64,000 nt of DNA from Apirhabdus apintestini (GCA_033977085.1 CP138906.1:2728001-2792000), one strand, 5' to 3'; shown: positions 22,133-33,541, counted from the first letter of the stretch. The notes: a model not told the origin generated them from the sequence alone. A program made the numbers and translations.

Positions 22133-23788
22133 ATGAAGCATTGGAGAATTACGCAGGCGATAACAGGAACGCTAATTGCGCTGAGCCTGTTCAGCGCGCC
22201 GGCGTTTAGTTGGGAACAGGATAAAACGTATTACATCACTATTTTGCACACCAACGATCATCACGGTCATTTTTGGCGAAATGAATATGGAGAATACGGT
22301 CTGGCCGCGCAAAAGACGCTGGTAGATCATATTCGTAAAGAGGTGAACGCTGAGGGCGGTTCGGTTTTGGTGCTGTCCGGTGGCGACATTAATACCGGCG
22401 TACCGGAGTCCGATTTACAGGATACAGAGCCTGATTTCCGCGGTATGAACCTTATCGGTTATGACGCGATGGCGGTGGGCAACCATGAATTTGATAAACC
22501 GCTCTCGGTACTGCGCCAGCAGGAAAAACTCGCCAAATTTCCTTTTCTTTCGGCAAATATTTACCAGCAAAGCACCCAACAGCGCCTGTTTAAGCCCTGG
22601 GCTATATTTCGACAGCAGGGGCTTAAAATTGCCGTTATCGGCCTGACGACGGACGACACGCCTAAACTCGGCAATCCCGGTAATTTTAACGATATTGTTT
22701 TCCGTAAGCCCGCCGATGAAGCGAAGCTGGTTATCCAGGAGCTTCAGCAAACGGAAAAGCCTGATATTACGCTGGCCGTTACCCACATGGGGCACTATGA
22801 CAATGGCGAACACGGTTCTAATGCTCCGGGCGATGTAGAAATGGCGCGCAGCCTGCCCGCTGGCTCACTGGCAATGATAGTGGGTGGTCACTCTCAGGAC
22901 CCGGTATGTATGGCTGAGGAAAATAAAAAGCAGCCCAATTATATTCCTGGCACGCCCTGCGCGCCGGATAAGCAAAATGGTATCTGGATAGTTCAGGCCC
23001 ATGAATGGGGAAAATACCTTGGACGCGCCGATTTCGAATTTCGCAACGGTGTTATGACACTGAAGCGCTACCAGCTTATCTCGGTAAATCTGAAGCGAGA
23101 AGTGGAGTGGGATAACGGTAAGCGCGAGCGAGTCCTGTATATGCCGCAGATCCCGGAAAGTCCGCAAATGCTGGCACTGCTTTCTCCCTTCCAGCGCAAA
23201 GGTCAGGCGCAAATTGCGACGAAAATTGGCAGCGTGAACGCACGGCTGGAAGGCAGTCGTAATAAAGTGCGCTTTGAGCAAACTAACCTCGGCCATCTTA
23301 TCCTGAGCGCATTTATGGCACGCAGTGAGGCAGACCTCGCCGCCATGAGCGGCGGCGGCATTCGCGATAGTATGGAGGCGGGCGATATTCGCTACAAAGA
23401 TGTACTTAAAGTACTGCCGTTTGGCAATACGCTTGCCTATATCGATATGTCCGGCAAAGACGTCAGTGAGTATTTACGGGCGGTGGCACAAATGAAACCG
23501 GATTCAGGCGCTTACCCGCAGTTTGCTAACGTCAGCTTTACGCTGCGCGGTGGCAAACTGGAGGCGCTTATGATTAACGGCGCCCCCGTTGAACCGGAAA
23601 AAGTCTATCGGCTGGCGACGCTGAATTTTAACGGCTCCGGCGGTGATGGCTGGCCCGCGCTGGATAAGCGCCCGGGATATATGAATACCGGGCTGATTGA
23701 TGCTGAAGTCTTTAGGAAGTACATCAGCGAGCACTCACCGCTGGATGCCGCGGCCTATGCGCCTCGCGCTGAAGTAAACTGGCAGTAG
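22133..23788 (+). CDS. ushA: UshA, periplasmic 5'-nucleotidase / UDP-sugar hydrolase
   Basis: Hydrolyses UDP-sugars and nucleotides in the periplasm so their parts can be salvaged. The 551-residue frame is intact (550 in E. coli). A Sec signal ends around FSAPAFS. Metallophosphatase motifs: ILHTNDHHGHFW, LSGGDINTG, AVGNHEFDKP, VGGHSQDPV. The C-terminal nucleotide-binding domain includes GGGIRDSM and LNFNGSGGDGWPAL. AGGGAGAG just upstream of the ATG is the ribosome site. Confidence 0.97.
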   Translation: MKHWRITQAITGTLIALSLFSAPAFSWEQDKTYYITILHTNDHHGHFWRNEYGEYGLAAQKTLVDHIRKEVNAEGGSVLVLSGGDINTGVPESDLQDTEPDFRGMNLIGYDAMAVGNHEFDKPLSVLRQQEKLAKFPFLSANIYQQSTQQRLFKPWAIFRQQGLKIAVIGLTTDDTPKLGNPGNFNDIVFRKPADEAKLVIQELQQTEKPDITLAVTHMGHYDNGEHGSNAPGDVEMARSLPAGSLAMIVGGHSQDPVCMAEENKKQPNYIPGTPCAPDKQNGIWIVQAHEWGKYLGRADFEFRNGVMTLKRYQLISVNLKREVEWDNGKRERVLYMPQIPESPQMLALLSPFQRKGQAQIATKIGSVNARLEGSRNKVRFEQTNLGHLILSAFMARSEADLAAMSGGGIRDSMEAGDIRYKDVLKVLPFGNTLAYIDMSGKDVSEYLRAVAQMKPDSGAYPQFANVSFTLRGGKLEALMINGAPVEPEKVYRLATLNFNGSGGDGWPALDKRPGYMNTGLIDAEVFRKYISEHSPLDAAAYAPRAEVNWQ

Positions 23789-23815
23789 CGCGGCGCTAAT
23801 ATTCACATATATATC

Positions 23816-23852
23816 GATGCGCAGTGGATACAGGCACTGCGCATCGGCTTTC
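23816..23852 (+). terminator. Terminator after ushA
   Basis: 11-bp perfect stem GATGCGCAGTG / CACTGCGCATC with an 8-base loop, followed by GGCTTTC, 27 bp after the ushA stop. Confidence 0.75.
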
Positions 23853-24006
23853 AACCCATTTCCCTGCAGCCCGCTTCGCCACCGTAGCGGGCGCGGCTGA
23901 TGTTGCATCGTGGCCTGGTTTCTCTAACTGGCTGATGATAGAAAAGGGTTAATGCGCCTGCCGCGGGAACACGCGCCCACCTTGTCACGCTTTAGGGTAA
24001 CCCCGC

Positions 24007-24484
24007 TTATTCGCTGCGGGCGATATCCGCAAAACGGGCATTGAGTAAGGCCGCGAGATCGGTTGCCGCCAGTTCAATATCCAGCCCGCGCTTGCCGCCG
24101 GAAACAAAAATCGTAGCGAAATTTTGCGCCGGTGCGTCAATCACCGTGGGCAGGCGCTTTTTCTGCCCCAGTGGGCTAATGCCGCCAACCAGGTATCCCG
24201 TGGTGCGCTGAGCGACGGCGGGATCGGCCATATCCACTTTTTTGACGCCGAAAGCTTTTGCGACGCGCTTCAAATCCAGCGGCCCGGCGACGGGCGTTAC
24301 GGCAACGGCCAGATGCTTCATATCGCCATTTAAAGCCACCAGCAGCGTTTTATACACGCGGCTGGCATCCAGCCCCAGTTTGCGGACAACTTCATCGCCA
24401 AAATGGGTTTCCAGGGATCGTGTTCATAGCTATGCAGTTGAAACGCGACTGCACTTTTTCAAGTAGTTTGACTGCGGGTGTCAT
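24007..24484 (-). CDS. ybaK: YbaK, Cys-tRNA(Pro)/Cys-tRNA deacylase (two frame breaks near the N terminus)
   Basis: Hydrolyses mischarged Cys-tRNA(Pro). The main frame from 24357 carries YKTLLVALNGDMKHLAVAVT, GYLVGGISPLGQKKRLPT and ISGGKRGLDIELA-type sequence. The start is at 24484 (MTPAVKLLEK). The frame is restored by one A near 24450 (run of five to six) and one C near 24416 (three to four), giving FQLHSYEHDPLETHFGDEVV. With both bases the ORF is 480 bp, 159 residues, exactly as in E. coli. Confidence 0.9.
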
Positions 24485-24589
24485 CGCAAAATACTCATGG
24501 AAAATAAATGGAGGCGCTGCCGCGCTAAGCGGGCGGAAGCGGTGAATTTCATCATCATAAAATACGGGGCTGGCGGGGGCCAGCGCTCA

Positions 24590-25398
24590 TTAAATTGGCG
24601 GCCCCCGACGCAGTAGCAAGGGCAAGTTTCCTTCGCCGTAGAGGTGCAGCGCCCCCACGGCGACCACGTAGTACCCGGGAGGCAGTGCATATAAAAATCT
24701 ATGCCACTGGCGATTCCTTTCTGTCATCAGCGTGTCGTACAAATCCTGGCTAAAAGTCACGGGTAACGCTGCGAGCGGCCTGCGCGGCGGGGCGTTAAGC
24801 CACCAGCTCATTAACGTTTGCAGCAGTCGGGCATTGGTATGCCAGTGGGTAAGCGTATCTTCCAGCAGGCGAAAACCTTCGTCAGGCAGTGTTTTTAAGA
24901 GCGATAATTGCCGCTGTGCGCCCTCCAGTTCGGCGACCGGACAGTTCGCTCGCTGCGTATACTCAAGCAGTTGATAATCGATACCGAACTCCGGGCGTAA
25001 GCCAAGATGCTGCGCCTGACGCGCCTGCAGCAGCAGCGCTATCTGCCAGAATGGCAGAACATCAACCGTTTCGGTCGCCAGACCTATCTCCTGCGCCCGT
25101 TTGGCGGTCTGGAGCCACAGCGCCTCGTCAAGACGCGCTTGCAATGGCGCTCGCGGGGTTCTTCGGTAAATGGCGATGCGCTATCGCGAATATCGGCCTC
25201 AACAATCAGTGCGTCGGCTTGGTGCAATTTGCGCAATAGCCCTGCCGGCAACGGCGCCATATTGGGCGTCCCCATATGAATACTGCCCACCAGATGCAGT
25301 TTGCGGCGGCCGGGTAGCGTCATATCTAGCGCAGGCCAGCCGTAACTGGAGGTGAGCGGGCGGAAAATGGTCAACCACAGGCGTTGAATCAGGCGCAT
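24590..25398 (-). CDS. ybaP: YbaP, TraB/GumN-family protein (one frame break)
   Basis: TraB/GumN-family, probably metal-dependent hydrolase fold, function unknown. The N-terminal part has LVGSIHMGTPNMAPLP with the family's GSIHMG motif. The C-terminal part has DTLTHWHTNARLLQTLMSWW and VAVGALHLYGEGNLP with the GALHL motif. The two halves meet after FTEEP near 25160, where a C run of four needs a fifth. Corrected length is 269 residues (264 in E. coli). It is followed on the minus strand by a GCTGGC / GCCAGC hairpin at about 24570-24585. Confidence 0.9.
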
Positions 25399-25502
25399 AT
25401 ATCTTTCCGCAGCGGAAAGTTCTATGCTAACGCGGCAACGCTGTGCGGTGCAAATCAGGGACGAGCGCCGGGATGCGGCTGTTAAATTACATAAGGATAA
25501 CG

Positions 25503-27607
25503 ATGAAACCACGTGTCTTTTTCTTGATGGCGCTGTTGGCGGGTAGTATTCCCATTAACGCTCAGGCATCAGGCGACTCAAACTACTGTCTCGGCGGCGG
25601 TTTTTACTGTTCAAACGTGGGGAGCCCTGGCTTAGACCTGAAAATGACTCCCGCACCAATCTGCTACTCTACGCTGCCACGCGTAATCAAATAGAGATGC
25701 TGGCATCGTCTGCTCAGGCCAACTGGCCGATATCGCGCGATTATTTCTTTACCCCTGGCCTGAGCGGTTGGACTACATCAAACCCGAAGAAAAAAGCGAC
25801 AACGGCGTGCGCGATACGCTGGTGCAGCAGATCCAGAGGCTGGGTCTAACGCTATCACCGGATGAACTTACGGCGACTCGCTATACCCAGGGCGCTTTGT
25901 GTCCAATTCCACCGCTTCTGTCATGCAGTTTTTCGCCGCGCTATTAGATGACGATGCACTCAGCGCCGACGAACGTCGGACTCTTGCCAATCTGCGGGCG
26001 GCGTCATTTATACAGCAACACGCACCGGGGCAATCTGCCGCGATTCCACCGATTGAGATTCAGCCCGGCTCGCACGCCGATGATTTTGTGCGCTATTTGC
26101 AGGGCGCGCGGGCGTTTTACCAGGGCGATTATCCACTGGCAGAGACGGAGTTTTCGGCGCTTCGGCAAAGCGCACAGCCTTGGGTTGCGGAAACTGCAAG
26201 CTATATGCAATTTCGCGTGGCGCTAAATGCAAGCAGTGAACGGGCGACGGATGAATACGGCTGGCTTGAACGACGTAACATTGACGATGCACAACTGCAA
26301 ACGGCGCGCCGCTACCTCAATGATTACCTCGTACGCTGGCCGCAAGGGCGCTACGCGCCATCGGCTCGTGATATGCAGCGTCGCGTGGACTGGTATCTGG
26401 GCGACTGGGCATCACTAATGCAGGCCTATGAAGCGAAAATTCTCGCTGCGCGCGAGCCGGCGATGCTGCTGGACAGCGTTATTGAAGCTGACAATGTTTT
26501 GCAGGGCAGCTATGACGATAATGGCCGGGCTGCTTTTCACGGTGATAAAAATGCGCCGTTAATTACTTTTACAGAAGCGCTGCGCGCGTTAAGAGGAGAC
26601 GACCAGGAGAGCGCTTCACTTGAGACATTAAAGCCAATGATTTCAGGTGAATATGCGTCATTTTGGGATTATCTCTCGCTGTTGCAACAGTTCAAACGCG
26701 GTGATTACGCGCGGGTTGTTGCCAGTATAAACCCTGCCCAGACGCTGTCCGCCACCGATATCCTTGCCTTTAGCCGACAGGTTATATACGGCTCAGCGCT
26801 GGAAAAACAGAAAAAACTATCTCAAGCGGAGGCGCACTGGCGTCATTTATTGACCATCGCACCGCGTGCGGAACAGAAGCACTATTTACAGATGCGCCTT
26901 TCGCGCGTACTGGTCTGGCGCGGAGAAACGGCAAAGATTTTTGCGCAGGATAGCCCGGTAACAGCGCTTATTTGGCGGCTTCAGGCGTTAAAAATGGTCG
27001 CTGATGATGCGCTACTGCGCCGCCAGGCGGCCAGCGCGCCGCACGATGAAGAAAAACCATCGCGCTGTACACGCTGCTGCGCCGGGATTTAGAAAGAGGA
27101 GACGCCCGAGCGTTTCTTAGCGATGTCGCGCTGAGAAATGGAATACACAAACTCCCTGATAGCACGCAATTTGAGGATGTACCGCTGGATATTTTTGACT
27201 GGCAGGGCGGCGGCGTCGAATCGGGATATGCCTGCGCATCGCTGATGAAGAGCGCGCAGGCGTTGGTTAATTCGCCTCACGACGGTCACGCGCTGAACTG
27301 CATTGGTGAATTTTTCCGGATAAAAATGTTTGCTCACTGGGGCGGGCCGGAATATCAGCTTTCTCCCTCGATAGTCGAAATACAGTATGACGGCCGGGAC
27401 TGGATGAATATTCCCGACAGGTTATCGCTTTATCAGCGCGCAATCGAAGACGCAAAAACTGAGCCAGAAGATCGCGCCTATGCGCTTTACCGGGCGGTGA
27501 AATGTTTTGAGCCATCGGGCAGTAACGATTGCGGTATGCAACAAGTGCCTGAGACCCAGCGAAAGCGCTGGTTTATGCGTTTGAAAGAGGAATTTAAAGG
27601 CAGCTAG
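25503..27607 (+). CDS. Conserved hypothetical periplasmic repeat-rich protein (four frame breaks)
   Basis: I do not recognise a named gene. It starts MKPRVFFLMALLAGSIPINAQA, a Sec signal peptide, and continues as a mostly helical protein with TPR-like, tetratrico-style helices (FVRYLQGARAFYQGDYPLAE, QAEAHWRHLLTIAPRAEQKH), ending RLKEEFKGS. Frames are rejoined by one base each at about 25615 (G4 to G5), 25752 (C4 to C5), 25896 (G3 to G4) and 27050 (A5 to A6). The corrected product has about 702 residues. Its TAG overlaps the next GTG by one base, so it is co-translated with the DUF3142 gene. Location by signal peptide: periplasm or outer membrane. Confidence 0.7.
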
Positions 27608-28359
27608 TGGGAAAGAAAGCTCAAATATTACTGGTAGCAGTGCTGCTACTATTGAGCGGTGCCAAACTACCAGACGCTGAGCACATCGTGGCCGCCAGCG
27701 CCGGCGGCGAGTTTTGGCTGTGGGCCGGCGTGCATCCGCAGCCGGCGCTGCGTAGTGCGCATACTGTCTATCTGCATCAGGGTGAGGTGACGGCATTGGC
27801 TTGCCCTCAGCGCGCTTGCTTTCGCGCACTGGGCATCCCCGTGGCCAAATTAACGGTGCCGAATCTGTGGCTTACTCTGCGCATTGAAACGCTGGATCTA
27901 CCGCTCGACACGCTAAAGCGCGTCGCTGTATTAATGGAGCACTGGCGGCGTGCGGGGAATCACGTAGTGGGCCTGCAATTGGATTTCGACGCCGCTACCC
28001 GCAGCCTCGGCGAGTATGACCATTTCTTACGCCAGGTGCGCGACGGGCTGGATAGCCGATATCGGCTTAGCGTCACGGGCCTGCTGGACTGGGCGCAAAA
28101 CGGCAGCGTACAGACGCTCAACCAATTGCCCGTCGATGAATTGGTTATCCAAACATATCAGGGACGGCAGACCGTCACAAAGTACGCTCGCTACCTGCCC
28201 GCGCTAATGGCGCTCCGCGTGCCGTTCAAACTGGGGCTGGTGCAGGGAGGTGTCTGGAATGACGATTGGGAACGGCGGCTTTCTCGCAGCGCTTATTATC
28301 GTGGGCGCGTGGTGTTTATGGTAAATGCGCCGCGTCGGGCGAACGCCGGGTCCGGCTAA
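27607..28359 (+). CDS. DUF3142 domain-containing exported protein
   Basis: Starts at GTG 27607, overlapping the upstream stop (TAGTG). 250 residues. Hydrophobic N terminus (ILLVAVLLLLSGA), then FWLWAGVHP, a predicted beta/alpha-barrel-like pattern with VVGLQLDFDAATRSLGEYDH and ELVIQTYQGRQTV, which I associate with DUF3142 proteins. The QLDFD and QTYQG blocks resemble glycosidase-like TIM barrels, but no catalytic role is established. It probably acts with the preceding periplasmic protein. Confidence 0.7.
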   Translation: MGKKAQILLVAVLLLLSGAKLPDAEHIVAASAGGEFWLWAGVHPQPALRSAHTVYLHQGEVTALACPQRACFRALGIPVAKLTVPNLWLTLRIETLDLPLDTLKRVAVLMEHWRRAGNHVVGLQLDFDAATRSLGEYDHFLRQVRDGLDSRYRLSVTGLLDWAQNGSVQTLNQLPVDELVIQTYQGRQTVTKYARYLPALMALRVPFKLGLVQGGVWNDDWERRLSRSAYYRGRVVFMVNAPRRANAGSG

Positions 28360-28765
28360 AACGCAGCCCGGCTGATAGCTCGGCGGGAAAGGTATGAAAA
28401 GGCCGCCCTGAAAGGCAAAGGCCTCGGTAGGGCTATTAGCATTGATGACAGTAAAAGCCAGGTATTAGTCCTCCTGAGGCAAGACGCCACACCAGAAGTG
28501 ACGGGGTAATTCGCGGGCGGCTTTCCTGCTCTGCGATGACAGCGCATCCAAAAGACCGCCCTGAATAGCCCGCCGAATGAGATTATTCGTCCATGTCTTC
28601 GCCCATCGAATCAATAAAATCAAGCCGCATCTGCAGCCACATATTCACAATATGCGTCGCCGCGACTTTCGCTTTTGCCGGGGAAAAGGTGCGCGCGCTG
28701 TAGCCAGTTCGCGGTGTCGCTTTCGGCGCTATCAAGCGCTTTTATCACCGGTGCGCCCCGCGCGG
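28360..28765. other. About 400 bp without a recognisable gene
   Basis: It lies between the DUF3142 gene and the convergent DUF1311 gene. Only short frames without motifs on either strand, and no clear RNA gene. Confidence 0.5.
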
Positions 28766-29772
28766 TTAATGCTTTAAGTCGCTGCAGGATTTGCGCGGAG
28801 GTTGCGAATTTTCGGCCGCTGATTTCGGAGGATAAAAAAGCTCAGGGGAAACGGTGGCCTGTAAATTGAGTAATCGCCACTCGGCATAGCTGGAAAAACG
28901 GATGGTACCGGCCTCCTCGCCGATACTGCCGGTGAGCGGCCCCATTGCCTGATTGAGCGCCAGCCAGCCGGAACTTTCAAAAAGCCCTTTATCCGGCGGG
29001 CATATGGGGGCGCCGGCATCGCGCGTAGAGCCATAAAGTGCACCAAAGGTATCGTACGCCAGGCGGCCCTGGCGTTGGAAAATGAAGCAGTGGACGAAGG
29101 GGCGATACCCGTCGCCGGGCGCTGACTGATAATTAGCGCTTTCGATGCTCATTCTGAGCAATAGCATCACGCTTTTATCCCGGCTGGTCTCCGGGTCGTT
29201 TTTGATATCGTCAAAGAGCGAAGCCATAAACCCGTCGCCTTCGCGCAGGGCCGCATAGGCAACCTCTTCGCGATGTTTGGCTTCGGCGTCGGTAACCCCG
29301 CTGGTCGGCTCAAACTGATGCAGATAGAGCAGCCAGGCGGAGGCCAGCCCGTTATCGTAGTCCATTAACCCCTGTGCGGCAGATTTAGGCTGGCTGGCAA
29401 TTGAGGCGATGAGCGTGTCAATACCGGCTGCGGCGTTAGCGCCCTGCTCATTAAGTTGAGCAATGCGCTGCTGCATCCGTTCGCCAATGCAGCGTTCACT
29501 GGTGCCACAGGCATCGCGCTGGCTCAACCATAGCTTTTGCTGATGATATAGGCGGGTTCTTTGCGCTGGCGGTACATCGGCTATCACCGCTTTGAAGCTT
29601 TGATTCAGGATATCGTCAAGCTGGCTTAACGCCGGTTTTGCGCAGATGGCGCTTTCCGTCGCAGTCAGCGACGCATCGCAGGAAACCCCGCGCCCGAGGC
29701 AGCGGCGGAGATCAATATCAGAGTAAGAGATAAATCGCGCAAAAGCGCGCGCTGTCCGTAGCGTAATCGCAT
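28766..29772 (-). CDS. Secreted protein with LprI-like (DUF1311) N-terminal domain (one frame break)
   Basis: The start at 29772 (MRLRYGQRALLRDLSLTLIL) gives a signal peptide ending ISAAASGAG. The frame then needs one G near 29691 (four to five) to continue VSCDASLTATESAICAKPAL. The pattern of a first Cys, ATE-x-AIC, LSQLDD and W-x-x-QRDAC-x-x-x-x-CI (WLSQRDACGTSERCIGERMQ) is the DUF1311/LprI lysozyme-inhibitor-like module, residues about 30-110. The remaining 220 residues are not recognised. Corrected length about 335. It is co-oriented with copA, downstream of it. Confidence 0.65.
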
Positions 29773-29976
29773 AGTTTGGCATCCGTTTTTACAATTCAGG
29801 TGTATCGGTTCAGTGAGTACCGGGTAACTGAAACCGAGTAAGCTAACGGTGCTGTCGCCCAATCCATAGACGGCAGCGCTATAAAGAGGCCCGCTGCGCA
29901 TATCTCTTTTGCTCAGCGGGGCCGATCTCTTAGCGTTATACCCTTTAACGGTGCAAAAACATTGATATGCGTCGCA

Positions 29977-32485
29977 TTATGTTTGGGACGGCGGCGTATA
30001 GCGTAGTAGCCGATTGGCGTTACTGACTACGGTAATAGAGGATAACGCCATCGCGGCACTGGCGACGACCGGGTTTAATAGCGTACCGGTAAACGGCCAG
30101 AGAATACCGGCGGCTATCGGAATGCCGAGCGCGTTATAAACGAACGCGCCCGCCAGGTTTTGCTTCATATTACGCAGCGTGGCGCGAGAAATCGCCATCG
30201 CATCGGCGACGCTGGTGAGATTATGGCGCATCAGCGTTATCGCAGCGGTTTCGATGGCGATATCGCTGCCGCTGCCCATGGCGATGCCTACATCAGCCTG
30301 GGCCAGCGCCGGGGCATCATTAATGCCATCGCCTATCATTGCTACGCGTCGCCCCTGTTGCTGCAGTTGCGTAATGGCCTGCGCTTTCCCGTCCGGCAAT
30401 ACGCCGGCAATGGTTTCATCGATCCCCACTTCCTGGCAATCGCCTGGGCGGTGGTTTCGTTATCACCCGTTAGCATCACCAGACGATAACCTTCCTGGCG
30501 CAGGCGTTTTAGCGCACTGGCGCTTTCTGGGCGCAGCGGATCGCGAATAATGAACAGCGCTGCGGCGTAGCCATCGATAGCCAATAGTACCGGCGTGGCG
30601 CCGAGTGCGGCGCAGGCTTCTGCGCGCGGAGCCAGTTCCTCGCAGCTGATGTGGTGCTTTTTAATAGAGCGAGGCTGCCGAGCAGGAGCCAGTGGCCTTC
30701 GGCCTCTCCGCTTACGCCTAGCCCACGCAGAGTACGAAACGCGCTGATATCAGGCAGTGCGTAGTTGGCGGCACGCGCCGTTATCGCGTGTGCCACAGGA
30801 TGCGCTGAGCCTTGTTCCAGAGCGGCGGCGAAGCGCAGCGCCGCATCGGCGTCCACGCCGGTGGCGGTTTCAATGGCGGTGACCTGCGGCTTACCTTCCG
30901 TAAGCGTGCCGGTTTTATCAAACACCAGCGTATCCAGTGCGCTTGCGCGCTGGAGTGCGTCGGCGTCGCGTACCAATATGCCGTATTCCGCCGCGCGCCC
31001 GACGCCGGCAATAATAGACATCGGGGTGGCCAGCCCAAGCGCGCACGGGCACGCAATAATCAGTACCGTGGTGGCAATCACTAACATATAGGTGACCTGC
31101 GGCGCCGGGCCGAAGAAATACCAGATAGCGGCGCTAATGAGTGCGATGGTCACCACCGCGGGGACAAAAATCGCAGAAATGCGGTCGGCCAATTGCCCAA
31201 TCTCGGGCTTACTGCTTTGTGCCTGACGTACCATATAAATGATGCGCGCCAGAGTGGTCTGGTTCCCGGTGCGGCTGGCGCGAAAGGTTACGCTGCCGTC
31301 CTGAACTATTGTCCCGGCGTGAATGGTTTGCGACGCCGTTTTCCCCAGCGGCACCGGCTCGCCGGTAAGCATGGATTCATCAAACCAGCCTTCACCGTTG
31401 ATAATATCGCCGTCTACCGGAACTCTATCGCCGGTCACCAGGCGCAGCGTCATCCCGGGCTGGACTTCGGCCAGAGGAATACTGCGCTCACCGTCGCGGG
31501 TTACCAGCCGCGCTGTGGGAGGGGTAAGCCCCAGCAGCCGTTCCAGCGCCTGAGAGGATCGCGCCCGTGCGCGGGCTTCCAGCATATGCCCAAGATTGAT
31601 GAGGCCGATAATCATCGCGCTGGCCTCATAATATAAATGTCGGGCCGGGGTGGGGAAGGCCTGTGGCCAGAGGTTGACACTCATCGAATAAAGCCACGCT
31701 ACGCCGGTGCCAAGCGCTACCAGCGTATCCATGGTGGCGCTACGATTAAGCAGGCTTTTCCAGGCGCTACGGTAGAAATGGCCGCCGGCAGCCACCATGA
31801 CGACGAGAGTAACCCAGCCAATCGCCAGCCAGAGCGTGCGATTGGTCGCGGTCACAGTCATATTATCGCCGAACATACCCCAAATCATTACCGGGATGCC
31901 GACTGACAGCGCGAGTATTGCCTGCCAGCGAAAGCGGCGGGTTGCCGTCTGCGCTAATTGTTGCTGGCGTTCGCGGCGTGCGATGTCATTATCAATGGCC
32001 TCGGCGCTGTAGCCAGCGGCGGCGACGGCATTGAGCAGCGCCTCGGGCGCCGCGCACCCTGTTACCAGCGCCGTGCGCTCTGCCAGATTTACCCGGGCGG
32101 CAACGACGCCGGGAACATTTTGCAGCGCGTTTTGTACGCGCGTAACGCAGCTGGCGCGGCTCATGCCGCTTATCAAAAGCTGCTGACTGTCTTCGCCAGA
32201 TTGCGGCTGTGCCGGAAGCTCAGAGTCTACCGCTGTCGGTGCTTCCGGCGGAGCGTTCGATGCCGCCAGCGGTTTAGTCTTTGGGGAGGCGATTCGGGCG
32301 TCATAGCCCGCTTCTTTAATTGTGGCGATAAGCGCATCTGCGCTGGCGCTGCCGGTAATACTGGCGTTCTCAATTGTCACCTCGGCGCGTTCAACGTCCG
32401 GGCGGTGTTCCAGACTTTCTTTGACGCGTTTTACGCAGTGGCCGCAGGAAAGTCCTTCCAGTGCCAAGGTCACAGTATGAGACAT
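29977..32485 (-). CDS. copA: CopA, P1B-type Cu(I)-exporting ATPase (two frame breaks, second metal site altered)
   Basis: Exports Cu+ from cytosol to periplasm. Two N-terminal HMA domains: the first has GLSCGHCVKR. The second reads GMSRASCVTR, so its first Cys is Arg (TGC to CGC). Core motifs intact: MLTGEP, IIACPCALGLATPMS with CPC, VFDKTGTLTEGKP, SAHPVAHAI, GDGINDAPALAQADVGIAMG. Breaks: near 30660, A5 to A6 (LLKKHHISCEELAPRA), and near 30433, one base (IAREVGIDETIAGVLPDG). Corrected 836 residues (834 in E. coli). A CueR-type promoter precedes it. Confidence 0.95.
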
Positions 32486-32542
32486 AGCAGACTCCTTAGT
32501 GGATGGGGAGGGTTAACCCCGGTGTGATGTGATTAAGCTTAA

Positions 32543-32563
32543 ACCCTCCCTCAAGGGGAAGGT
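32543..32563 (-). promoter_or_regulatory. CueR operator/promoter of copA
   Basis: On the minus strand, TTGACC (-35) runs into the dyad ACCTTCCCCTTG / AGGGAGGGT, followed by TTTAAGCT as -10. The long, about 19-bp spacer with a dyad inside is typical of MerR-family promoters, and the sequence is close to the E. coli copA promoter. Copper-loaded CueR should activate copA here. Confidence 0.8.
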
Positions 32564-32872
32564 CAATAAAAGAGTGCGCGATGGAAGGGAGCGCTTCAGC
32601 GCCAGGGGATTTGTAATAAAAAATAGCCGGGTCTGGCGCCAGTCTTTTAATGATGTGAATCAGGGGGCGCGCGTGAGTAAAAGTTTATTATGCTACGCCT
32701 TCCTGATGGTGGCTGATGCAGGGGATTTTGGTGTGAAAAGGGCGAACGCATACGTTAACCTGATTATTATTTCGCTAGCGCGTGCCAGAAAAAACGCACG
32801 GCGGGTCAGCGCCTGGCCGCAGCGCTTTCAGTAATGCCTGATGTCGGCGTTATGCCAACAGGAGAGACAATA

Positions 32873-33282
32873 ATGAATATTAGCGATGTAGCCAAAAAAC
32901 CGGGTTGTCGAGCAAGGCTATCCGATTTTACGAGCAAAAGGGGCTGGTCACCGCGCCCGGTCGCAGTGAAAACGGTTATCGCCTTTATCAACAGCGACAT
33001 ATTGAAGAATTGACGCTGCTGCATCAGGCGCGTTTGGTCGGATTTACGCTTGAGGAGTGCCGTGAACTTATTGCGCTATTTCATAACCCCGCACGCCACA
33101 GCGCTGATGTGAAAGCGCGTACGCTGCAAAAAGTGGCGGATATCGACCGGCAGATGGAAAAACTGGCGCAGATGCGGGCGCGCCTGATGCAGCTTGCACA
33201 ATCCTGCCCGGGAGATGAGAGCGCCGAATGCCCTATTATCAATAACCTGGCGGGCTGCTGTCACCAGCGGCGCGAGGCGTAG
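32873..33282 (+). CDS. cueR: CueR, MerR-family copper-responsive activator (one frame break)
   Basis: Activates copA (and usually cueO) in response to Cu+. It begins MNISDVAKK. At about 32896-32901 a run of six A must be seven to read TGLSSKAIRFYEQKGLVTAPGRSENGYR-type HTH sequence. The Cu-binding loop SCPGDESAECPII keeps the two Cys ligands (E. coli Cys112/Cys120), followed by GCCHQRR. Corrected length 136 (135 in E. coli). AGGAGAG ribosome site. It is divergent from copA, with the operator between. Confidence 0.93.
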
Positions 33283-33541
33283 CGCCATTTCTCAGTTTGT
33301 TAAAGCATGCGCTATTACTTTTGCGCCGCAGCAACTAACGGCGACGATGATAAGCGCCGTTCCGACAGCGTCTGTTTTCGTGGCGCGGAGCCTTCTTCTG
33401 CGAAGGCGGTGATTAATCCGCCAGAGGTATAGCCGGAAGAATGCTTCTATGTGCTTCTTACCAGAAGAAAAGGGATTGAGATAACGGCCGGTGTCGCAAA
33501 TGAAATTATTGGGATGCCTGCGGAAAAAGATAATCATCCTG

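Noticed and set aside
24485..24589. ChiX small RNA, which E. coli has between ybaK and ybaP
   Set aside because: The seed and terminator sequence of ChiX are absent. Only a GCTGGC/GCCAGC hairpin that fits a ybaP terminator is there.
31958..32527. 189-codon plus-strand ORF opposite the N-terminal part of copA
   Set aside because: Shadow of copA. Composition is that of the reverse complement of a coding frame.
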